This document shows, piece after piece, positions 8,053 to 13,247 of a stretch of DNA of 14,994 nt. The position numbers and the translations under genes are program-made. The stretch is from an uncultured Christensenella sp. (GTDB taxonomy: Bacteria; Bacillota; Clostridia; Christensenellales; UBA3700), in the NCBI GenBank assembly GCA_910577845.1, contig CAJTNA010000027.1, positions 1 to 14,994 on the forward strand, written 5' to 3'. Each line of letters starts with the position of its first letter. Position 1 is the stretch's first letter. The notes beneath the pieces were generated by a model. It searched no databases and was not told the DNA's origin. It saw only the letters and a program-made list of their open reading frames with translations.

Positions 8053-8244
8053 TTAGTATTAACTTTATAAGGGGAATTATTATTTAATACTAAGTTTAAT
8101 GCATTAATAATATGGTTGAAATAGCAAAGGCATTACAAATCAATTGTTTTCAATCGTGTAAGCGGTAGAAATATTTTGGAAGAATTGCAAATATTTATGC
8201 AATTCGTTATAACCACGCTATGTGTAGTCAAGGAGGTAAAGACT
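8053..8244 (+). promoter_or_regulatory. Structured leader of rplK-rplA, candidate r-protein control region
   Basis: The predicted mRNA leader of about 190 bases begins with a perfect 10-bp stem, TTAGTATTAA (8053-8062) with TTAATACTAA (8084-8093), and contains a second 8-bp stem, GAATTGCA (8182-8189) with TGCAATTC (8198-8205). The AGGAGG site for rplK follows at 8231-8236. L1 autoregulates the L11 operon in E. coli through its leader; whether that holds here is an inference. No gene is present; the rest of the 7843-8052 gap is plain AT-rich DNA. Confidence 0.4.
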
Positions 8245-8670
8245 ATGGCAAAGAAAATTACAGCAGTAGTAAAACTACAATTACCAGCAGGTAAGGCAAC
8301 TCCAGGACCACCAGTAGGTTCAACACTAGGACCTCACGGTATCAATATCCCTGGATTTACAAAAGAGTTTAACGAAAAGACAAGAGGACAAGAAGGTCTA
8401 ATAATTCCAGTTGTTATGACAATTTACGCTGACCGTTCTTTTGAGTTCGTATTAAAAACTCCTCCAGCAGCAGTCCTAATCAAAAAGGCTTTGAATATTC
8501 AAAGCGGTTCAGCTAAGCCAAACAAGACTAAGGTTGCTACTATCACTGAAGCTCAATTGAAAGAGATTGCAGAAACTAAAATGCCAGATTTAAATGCAGC
8601 AAGTTTAGAAGCAGCTATTTCAATGATTAAAGGCACTTGTCGCAGTATGGGTGTTAAGGTAGAAGGTTAA
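8245..8670 (+). CDS. rplK: 50S ribosomal protein L11
   Basis: The 141-residue product has the exact usual L11 length. It begins MAKKITAVVKLQLPAGKATPG, the N-terminal domain with the conserved proline-rich GPPVGSTLGPHGINI segment, and ends in the rRNA-binding domain with GTCRSMGVKVEG. L11 binds the GTPase centre of 23S rRNA beside the L10-L7/L12 stalk. The start at 8245 is chosen over the longer frame beginning at 8176 because AGGAGG (8231-8236) is 8 bases upstream and the 23 extra residues are unlike L11. rplA follows 14 bases later. Confidence 0.98.
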   Translation: MAKKITAVVKLQLPAGKATPGPPVGSTLGPHGINIPGFTKEFNEKTRGQEGLIIPVVMTIYADRSFEFVLKTPPAAVLIKKALNIQSGSAKPNKTKVATITEAQLKEIAETKMPDLNAASLEAAISMIKGTCRSMGVKVEG

Positions 8671-8684
8671 TAGGAGGAGCGACA

Positions 8685-9368
8685 ATGAAAAAAGGTAAGA
8701 GATATTTAGAAGCTAGTAAGCTAATTGAAAAAAATAAAGCATACGAAGTAAACGAAGCTATGAATTTAGTTTTACAAACTGGTACAGCTAAATTTGATGA
8801 AACTATAGAGCTTCATATGCGTTTAGGTGTTGACCCTAAGCACGCTGACCAACAAGTTCGTGGCGTTGTAGTATTGCCAAATGGTACTGGTAAATCTGTT
8901 AAAGTTTTAGTTATTGCTAAAGGTGCTAAAGCTGATGAGGCAACAGCTGCTGGTGCAGATTATGTAGGTGCTGAGGAAATTATTGCTAAGATTCAAAATG
9001 AGGGTTGGGTTGATTTTGACGTTTGCGTTACAACTCCTGATATGATGGGTCTTGTTGGTAGAATAGCTAGAATTTTAGGACCTAAGGGCTTAATGCCAAA
9101 CCCTAAATCAGGCACAGTTACTATGGACGTTACTAAGGCAATCAAAGAGATTAAAGCTGGTAAAGTTGAGTATAGATTGGACAAAACTGCTATTATCCAC
9201 GTTCCAGTTGGTAAAAAGTCTTTTGGTGCAGAGAAGCTTATTGAGAATATGAATGTTGTTGTTGAGGCTATTCAAAAAGCTAAGCCAGCAGCAGCTAAAG
9301 GTACTTATATCAAAAGCGTAAGCATAGCTTCTACTATGGGTCCTGGTGTTAAAGTTAATATTAAATAA
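8685..9368 (+). CDS. rplA: 50S ribosomal protein L1
   Basis: The 227-residue product is a full-length L1, the L1-stalk protein that helps move tRNA out of the E site and often represses its own operon. Recognisable segments are KRYLEASKLIEKNKAYEV at the start, FDETIELHMRLGVDPKHADQ, the VRGVVVLPNGTGKSVKVLV strand region, and the signature GRIARILGPKGLMPNPKSGT. AGGAGG lies 8 bases before the ATG. It is translationally close to rplK. No terminator follows; the rplJ promoter and leader begin immediately. Confidence 0.98.
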   Translation: MKKGKRYLEASKLIEKNKAYEVNEAMNLVLQTGTAKFDETIELHMRLGVDPKHADQQVRGVVVLPNGTGKSVKVLVIAKGAKADEATAAGADYVGAEEIIAKIQNEGWVDFDVCVTTPDMMGLVGRIARILGPKGLMPNPKSGTVTMDVTKAIKEIKAGKVEYRLDKTAIIHVPVGKKSFGAEKLIENMNVVVEAIQKAKPAAAKGTYIKSVSIASTMGPGVKVNIK

Positions 9369-9381
9369 TTTATTATTTTGA

Positions 9382-9410
9382 TTGACTTGAACAATTTTTT
9401 GTGTTAGAAT
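9382..9410 (+). promoter_or_regulatory. Predicted promoter of the L10 leader and rplJ-rplL
   Basis: TTGACT at 9382-9387, a 17-base spacer and TAGAAT at 9405-9410, with TGT immediately upstream (extended -10). Predicted start near 9417, just before the L10 leader core. Confidence 0.7.
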
Positions 9411-9424
9411 TATAAAGTAAATAG

Positions 9425-9538
9425 AAACCGTAGACAGTGAGTTCCAAGTTTTTTGGTATAATGTTGCTTACCGAGGTGCGAATTAGATTGATATTTTCTA
9501 AGTCTCAGCTTGTGTTTGCGGTTGGGACTTTTAATTTT
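9425..9538 (+). promoter_or_regulatory. Ribosomal protein L10 leader (autoregulatory mRNA element)
   Basis: The core ACCGTAGACAG at 9427-9437, followed by a hairpin region and ACCGAGGT at 9470-9477, matches the conserved L10-leader class upstream of rplJL in Firmicutes, where the L10-L12 complex binds and represses. Downstream is an attenuator hairpin (9500-9530) followed by a T-rich tract. AACCG (9426-9430) can also pair with CGGTT in the terminator loop and arm (9519-9523), which could provide an alternative fold. Confidence 0.85.
9500..9538 (+). terminator. Attenuator hairpin in the L10 leader
   Basis: AAGTCTCAGC (9500-9509) pairs with GTTGGGACTT (9521-9530), 10 bp including G-U pairs, followed by TTTTAATTTT. 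A 170-base AT-rich stretch without genes lies between it and the rplJ ribosome binding site. Confidence 0.6.
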
Positions 9539-9708
9539 GTAGATTATTAATTTAAGTTGTAACAGATGGACTAAAAAGGGACTTTTGTTTTAACTGTAGT
9601 TAATTTAATTAGAAGCACTTGATTTATCAAGTTTATTGCGATAGCAATATTAGATTTTAATAAATATTAAAATATGCTTCATATAGTATTTATTTTAGGA
9701 GGTAATCA

Positions 9709-10200
9709 ATGTCAACAGCTAAAGATTTAAAGGCAGAGCAAGTTGAGGCTATAAAGAAATCTGTACAAGATTCAAAAGCTTTCGTGCTTGTTGAGTATGA
9801 GGGTATCACTGTTGAACAAGATACTAAATTGAGAAGTGATTTCAGAGCTAACAATGTTAAGTATCAAGTTCTTAAAAATAGGCTTATCAAACGTGCTTTA
9901 AATGAGTTAGGTTTCAATGAATTTGATAATTATCTTGAAAAAACAACAGCTATCGCTTTCGCAAATGGCGATGAGCTTGCAGCAGCTAAGGTTGTTACAG
10001 ACAATGCAAAATCTGTAAAAGTACTAAAAGCTAAATGTGGTTTATTAGATGGAAAATTTATTGACGCTAGTGTAGTAACCCAAATCGCTAATATCCCTTC
10101 AAAAGACATTTTGTTATGTCAATTGTGTGGTGTATTGCAAAGTGGTATCTCTGGCTTGGCTAGAGCAATATCAGAAATTGCAAAAAATAAAGAAAACTAA
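9709..10200 (+). CDS. rplJ: 50S ribosomal protein L10
   Basis: The 163-residue product anchors L7/L12 dimers to the ribosomal stalk and is expected to repress its own leader. Visible family features are VEAIKKSVQDSKAFVLVEYEGITVEQ near the N-terminus, FRANNVKYQVLKNRLIKRAL in the rRNA-binding domain, and the C-terminal helix (about residues 138-163) that binds L7/L12. AGGAGG is 7 bases before the ATG. rplL follows after 36 bases. Three cysteines (in KAKCG and LLCQLCG) are somewhat unusual for L10. Confidence 0.97.
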   Translation: MSTAKDLKAEQVEAIKKSVQDSKAFVLVEYEGITVEQDTKLRSDFRANNVKYQVLKNRLIKRALNELGFNEFDNYLEKTTAIAFANGDELAAAKVVTDNAKSVKVLKAKCGLLDGKFIDASVVTQIANIPSKDILLCQLCGVLQSGISGLARAISEIAKNKEN

Positions 10201-10236
10201 TTCAATTTTAAATAAATTATTCGGAGGAATGAAAAA

Positions 10237-10608
10237 ATGGCAGATATCGCAAAGATGATTGAGGAAATAAAAGGTATGACTGTTCTTGAGCTTAACGATT
10301 TAGTTAAAGCTATTGAGACAGAGTTTGGTGTAAGTGCAGCAGCTATGGCAGTTGCAGCTCCAGGTGCTGGTGCAGCAGCTGCAGCAGTAGAAGAGAAGAC
10401 AGAATTTGACGTAATTTTGAAATCTGCAGGTGCAGAGAAAATCAAAGTTATCAAAGTAGTTCGTGAGATTACTGGTCTAGGTCTTAAAGAGGCTAAAGAT
10501 ATCGTTGATAACGCACCAAAGACTATTAAAGAGGCTATTGCTAAAGAAGCAGCTGACGAAATCGTTGCTAAGTTCAAAGAAGTTGGAGCAGAGTGCGAGA
10601 TTAAGTAA
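10237..10608 (+). CDS. rplL: 50S ribosomal protein L7/L12
   Basis: The 123-residue product has the three expected parts. An N-terminal dimerisation helix pair (MADIAKMIEEIKGMTVLELNDLV region) is followed by an Ala/Gly-rich flexible hinge about residues 34-51 and the C-terminal domain that recruits GTPase factors (EKTEFDVILKSAG, IKVIKVVREITGLGLKEAK, VDNAPKTIKE). GGAGG lies 8 bases before the ATG. A good terminator begins 37 bases after the stop. In most Firmicutes rpoB follows soon after; here it does not. Confidence 0.98.
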   Translation: MADIAKMIEEIKGMTVLELNDLVKAIETEFGVSAAAMAVAAPGAGAAAAAVEEKTEFDVILKSAGAEKIKVIKVVREITGLGLKEAKDIVDNAPKTIKEAIAKEAADEIVAKFKEVGAECEIK

Positions 10609-10644
10609 TTTTTATTACCTTAATTTAAAAAATATCCTAAATCA

Positions 10645-10678
10645 AAATGAAGCATTAAACAATGCTTCATTTGTTTTA
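10645..10678 (+). terminator. Intrinsic terminator after rplL
   Basis: A perfect 12-bp stem, AAATGAAGCATT with AATGCTTCATTT, closes a 4-base AAAC loop and runs into TTGTTTTA. It ends the rplJ-rplL unit. Confidence 0.88.
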
Positions 10679-10695
10679 CTACTTTAGTGAAAGAA

Positions 10696-10723
10696 AAGGC
10701 GGACAAAAAGTTCGCCTCTTAAC
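10696..10723. repeat. Hairpin element, copy 1 (related to 10904-10932)
   Basis: AGGCGGAC pairs with GTTCGCCT around an A5 loop (8 bp, one G-U), followed by CTTAAC. It aligns base for base with the hairpin at 10904-10932 with mostly transition differences, one of which is a compensated pair change. Read on the minus strand it has a T-rich tail and could terminate transcription. Confidence 0.55.
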
Positions 10724-10771
10724 AAATACAATACTTTGTGCGTTTGATTAAAGTAAAACAAAAAAATGAAT

Positions 10772-10799
10772 GTTATCCAAAATTATGATTTTGTATAAC
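10772..10799. repeat. Inverted repeat in the rplL downstream region
   Basis: GTTAT-C-CAAAAT pairs with ATTTTG-T-ATAAC around a 4-base loop, with one internal mismatch. The right arm can alternatively join the next inverted repeat (TAACTGC with GCAGTTA, about 10796-10824). No function is evident. Confidence 0.4.
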
Positions 10800-10899
10800 T
10801 GCTAGCAAAAAAATATGCAGTTAATAAATCAAATGAATATAATTGTAAAATATAAAATTAAAACTTTTTGATAAATTCAAGTAAAAATACTTTATAAAA

Positions 10900-10932
10900 T
10901 TAAAAGACGAACAAATTAGTTCGTCTTTTAAC
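10900..10932. terminator. Hairpin element, copy 2; symmetric terminator-like
   Basis: TAAAAGACGAAC pairs perfectly with GTTCGTCTTTTA (10901-10912 and 10919-10930) around a 6-base loop. With its A-rich left and T-rich right arm it could terminate in either direction. It is the second copy of the hairpin at 10696. Confidence 0.6.
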
Positions 10933-10968
10933 TTTACACATTATTTTAATAAAACTTTATTAGTGTAA

Positions 10969-11062
10969 ATAAATTATGTGTTGTTAAATTTGAGAAAACT
11001 CAAATTTAAACAAAAGCTTCCGCTTTTTGCTTGATAAATCAAGCACAACACTATTTGAATTA
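10969..11062. repeat. 94-bp structured direct repeat, copy A
   Basis: Copy A and copy B (11118-11210) are nearly identical, differing by a one-base indel. Each folds as a four-way junction. A 7-bp closing stem (GTGTTGT 10978-10984 with ACAACAC 11045-11051) encloses three hairpins: an 11-bp stem with an A4 loop whose first base competes with the closing stem (10984-11009), AAAAGC/GCTTTT with a TTCC loop (11012-11027), and GCTTGA/TCAAGC with a TAAA loop (11029-11044). The element is not a tRNA and has no open reading frame. Confidence 0.85.
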
Positions 11063-11117
11063 ACAATTGCTGATGTCAAATGACACTACGTGTCGCTTGA
11101 CTACAGCTTTAGATAAT
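11063..11117. other. Spacer hairpin between the two repeat copies
   Basis: The 55-base spacer contains a nested inverted repeat: GTCAA ... TTGAC outside and GACAC-TAC-GTGTC inside, about 11075-11101. Confidence 0.5.
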
Positions 11118-11210
11118 ATAAATTATGTGTTGTTAATTTGAGAAAACTCAAATTTAAACAAAAGCTTCCGCTTTTTGCTTGATAAATCAAGCACAACACT
11201 ATTTGAATTA
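11118..11210. repeat. 93-bp structured direct repeat, copy B
   Basis: Second copy of the element at 10969, with a period of about 149 bases. All stems are kept; the single deleted base makes one bulge in the first hairpin's 5' arm. Identity ends sharply after GAATTA on the right. The closing stem is 11127-11133 with 11193-11199. Confidence 0.85.
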
Positions 11211-11228
11211 TCATCAGTTACTACAAAA

Positions 11229-11272
11229 TGTGGCTTGCTTACTTACTAAGCCCCACAAAAAAATTTTTTGTG
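11229..11272. terminator. Overlapping inverted repeats, terminator-like
   Basis: TGTGGCTT (11229-11236) can pair with AAGCCCCACA (11248-11257, two bulged C), followed by A6-T6. The same CACA can instead form a 19-base palindrome with TTTTTTGTG (11254-11272). Further down, ATCCA/TGGAT (about 11304-11322) forms another small hairpin. The remainder to 11395 holds no gene. Confidence 0.45.
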
Positions 11273-11395
11273 AGTATATGAATGGCTTTCTATAATACTA
11301 AAAATCCACCTTTCAAATGGATAGTACTAAGTCTTTTAATACTAATGCTTTATTTGCTAAAATATTCCTAATTCTTTCTTGATTATTTACAAGTA

Positions 11396-11424
11396 TTGAC
11401 AGCAATACTTTTGAACTATAAAAT
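11396..11424 (+). promoter_or_regulatory. Predicted promoter of the TM2-like gene
   Basis: Consensus TTGACA at 11396-11401, 17-base spacer, TAAAAT at 11419-11424. Predicted start near 11431, leader about 70 bases. Confidence 0.65.
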
Positions 11425-11503
11425 GTAAGTGTAAAGAAAAATTTTTTAAAACTTAATAAATATATATTAAAGCTTTAGTTCAAAGTTTTACAAAGGGGGA
11501 ATA

Positions 11504-11959
11504 ATGGAATTTACTAATTATTTATCACAAAATGAGGCAGAGAAGTTTGAAAAGATTGATTTTGTTTTTTCTAACAAAGATTTGTTGGAAAAGAAAGCTA
11601 TAATTTTGACATCTACTTTTTTAGGTGTGTTTGGTATAGATAGGTTTGTTTTAGGCGACAAGGTTTTTGGGGTAGTAAAGGGTATAACTTTTGTAAGCAT
11701 ATTGGTTTCAATATTTTCCTTATTATTTGTTATAACTGCAAAAGTGTATGAGGTATATGGCTTTGCGACTGGGCAGTCAAGGACTATAACTTGGGCGGAT
11801 AATGTTGCGGTTATCGGTCAAGGTATGGCAAATGCAATGTATAGCCTTATTGGTTTGCTTGTTGGGTATATAGCATTTGTTATAGTAGACGGCTTTTTGT
11901 GTTATTACAAAAATATGGAATTGAACTATAAATTACTTGCAAGCCAAATCAATATGTGA
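11504..11959 (+). CDS. TM2-domain-like membrane protein
   Basis: The 151-residue product has about three hydrophobic segments: about 31-48, 60-79 and 112-133. Residues 30-62 carry the TM2 family signature: KKAIILTSTFLGVFGIDRFVLGDK..G..KGIT, that is, a hydrophobic segment, the G-x-D-R-F-x-L-G turn and a second segment. In ordinary TM2 domains the closing hydrophobic segment with its conserved Asp follows within about 20 residues. Here the likely equivalent, FVIVDGFLCY (125-134), comes after about 60 extra residues, so this is an expanded or divergent version. Function of the family is not established. An AAGGGGG ribosome binding site precedes the ATG. It is monocistronic and convergent with the next gene across a shared terminator. 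Confidence 0.75.
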   Translation: MEFTNYLSQNEAEKFEKIDFVFSNKDLLEKKAIILTSTFLGVFGIDRFVLGDKVFGVVKGITFVSILVSIFSLLFVITAKVYEVYGFATGQSRTITWADNVAVIGQGMANAMYSLIGLLVGYIAFVIVDGFLCYYKNMELNYKLLASQINM

Positions 11960-12027
11960 GTTATAGCAAAAAATAAAAAGTAGCTAAAATTTAAGATATA
12001 AGTAACTTTTAATAGCTAAACAAAAAC

Positions 12028-12056
12028 ATCCTAGTTAATTGCAACTAGGATATTTT
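12028..12056. terminator. Bidirectional terminator between convergent genes
   Basis: ATCCTAGTT (12028-12036) pairs perfectly with AACTAGGAT (12043-12051) around a 6-base loop. TTTTG follows on the plus side and, on the minus strand, GTTTTTG, so it can serve both the TM2-like gene and the minus-strand flavoprotein gene. Confidence 0.85.
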
Positions 12057-12059
12057 GTA

Positions 12060-12530
12060 TTAATTATCTTTTGTTCTTTGTTTAGCAGTCAGTTCTTGAA
12101 TTTCAACTTTGTACACATTGGTAGCGGGTAGATATTTGTTATCTATAATGTGATTAGAGTATCCGCAGTGGTCAAGTATCAATTGTAGTCCGTGAATAAT
12201 TTCATTTTCATTCTCTAATATTTCGCATTTGCCAAAACCGATAAAACTTTCATACAAACAAGTTACAGAGCGAATAGTATCCATATACCTAATAAAAATA
12301 TCTCCCTCAACACAAACAAATTGATTGTGTGCAAGTAATTCAGCTTTTTTACCTATCTTAGCACCGTGAAAATAAAAAGTAATATTGTTATCAATTATTT
12401 CATAACCAAAGGAAACTGGCAAAACATATGGATATGGCGTATCATTGATACCTATCCTTATCGTGTTAGTATTATTAATTAAATCTACAATTTGATTAAT
12501 CTCTTTAATTTCTCTTTGTTCTCTACGCAT
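12060..12530 (-). CDS. Pyridoxamine 5'-phosphate oxidase family protein, NimA-like
   Basis: The 156-residue product begins MRREQREIKEINQIVDLIN, matching the 'MRRxxREI' start of the NimA/YhcI-like flavin-binding split-barrel family. Further matches are YPYVLPVSFGYE, FYFHGAKIGKKAELL and the VCVEGD segment. Members bind FMN or related cofactors, and some reduce nitroimidazoles; the physiological substrate is unknown and resistance must not be assumed. The start is taken at the ATG at 12530 because AGAGG (12540-12536 on the minus strand) is 5 bases upstream; the alternative GTG at 12536 overlaps that site. No clear promoter is seen in the AT-rich DNA upstream. It is transcribed away from the tautomerase gene. 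Confidence 0.87.
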   Translation of the reverse strand: MRREQREIKEINQIVDLINNTNTIRIGINDTPYPYVLPVSFGYEIIDNNITFYFHGAKIGKKAELLAHNQFVCVEGDIFIRYMDTIRSVTCLYESFIGFGKCEILENENEIIHGLQLILDHCGYSNHIIDNKYLPATNVYKVEIQELTAKQRTKDN

Positions 12531-12536
12531 AAGCAC

Positions 12537-12841
12537 CTCTTTATTTGTAATTGAATATTTTGTCTAAATATATTTTTAAATTTTAAATTATTAAATAAAT
12601 AATTCTTATATTTAAAATAATATGCTAGTTTATTTATAGTTTTAGTTTTAAATTTTATATTTAACCCCGATTTTCGTATGCTTTTTTGTTTTGACTATTA
12701 AAAGTAACAATATTTATAATGATTTTAAAGGAATATATAATTCTTTTATATAATAATACACTATAAATTTACAATTGTAAATACTAAATGTTAAATTTGT
12801 TGTATTATTTTTAATAATTACGCATTAATTCAACTTTTGGG
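12537..12841. other. AT-rich divergent intergenic region with a palindrome
   Basis: No gene is seen. The one notable feature is a perfect 16-base palindrome, ATTTACAATTGTAAAT at 12767-12782, which contains TACA-NN-TGTA, the core of CopY/BlaI-type operators. By base composition a palindrome of this length is expected about once in such a window. Confidence 0.35.
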
Positions 12842-12870
12842 TTGAAACTTGCAAAATTATATGTTATAAT
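12842..12870 (+). promoter_or_regulatory. Predicted promoter of the tautomerase gene
   Basis: TTGAAA at 12842-12847, 17-base spacer and perfect TATAAT at 12865-12870 with TGT upstream (extended -10). Start near 12877, leader about 30 bases. Confidence 0.75.
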
Positions 12871-12906
12871 AAACTAAATTAAACAATAAAACTATCGGAG
12901 GGGAAT

Positions 12907-13134
12907 ATGCCATATATCAAAATTAAAGCGTATCCTAAGGACGAAAAAATTAAGCAGAGTGTAATTGATAAAATAAATCAATTATTTTTAGATGAGTGGG
13001 GGTGTCCTCAATCTGCAATTTCAATATCATATGAAACAGTCGAGCCAGATGATTGGCAAGTGAATGTTGCAGAAAATGATATTAAAAATGATTTAGATAA
13101 AATGTATATTTTAGACGGGCAGAAAAAATATTAA
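12907..13134 (+). CDS. 4-oxalocrotonate tautomerase family protein
   Basis: The 75-residue product begins MPYIKIKAYPKDEK; after removal of Met the N-terminal Pro1 is the catalytic base of the tautomerase superfamily. The size and single beta-alpha-beta pattern fit small 4-OT-like subunits that assemble into dimers or hexamers. WGCPQSAISISYETVEPDDW marks the second half and resembles the PptA (YdcE)-like group. The substrate is unknown. GGAGGGG lies just upstream of the ATG. It has its own promoter, and a 22-bp inverted repeat overlaps the stop codon. Confidence 0.9.
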   Translation: MPYIKIKAYPKDEKIKQSVIDKINQLFLDEWGCPQSAISISYETVEPDDWQVNVAENDIKNDLDKMYILDGQKKY

Positions 13135-13183
13135 TTAGCAGTGAAAACTTATTGTGGTAGTATAAGTTTTCACTGCTAATTAA
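13131..13183. repeat. 22-bp perfect inverted repeat overlapping the tautomerase stop
   Basis: Positions 13131-13152 pair perfectly with 13162-13183 around a 9-base loop, and the left arm includes the TAA stop. What follows is AAAATTC rather than a U-tract, so it is a poor standard terminator despite the very stable stem. It lies 65 bases before the GH16 gene, where a -35 region for a TATAAT at 13199-13204 would be expected. Confidence 0.85.
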
Positions 13184-13247
13184 AAATTCTTTATTAGTTA
13201 TAATTTAAAATTACAATAAATAAAAAATGTTTTAGGAAAGGTGGATA

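Noticed and set aside
8176..8244. Longer L11 starting at 8176
   Set aside because: AGGAGG and the exact family length support 8245; the extra residues are leader RNA.
10197..10577. 126-residue minus-strand open frame across rplL
   Set aside because: It is the antisense shadow of the Ala-rich rplL hinge, without a ribosome binding site or protein-like composition.
10969..11210. tRNA genes or a CRISPR array
   Set aside because: The cloverleaf-like repeats lack T-loop, anticodon-arm and CCA-type features. Only two copies exist, and the unit is too long for a CRISPR repeat.
12531..12536. GTG start for the Nim-like gene
   Set aside because: The GTG overlaps the AGAGG ribosome binding site. The ATG six bases later begins the family-typical MRR motif.
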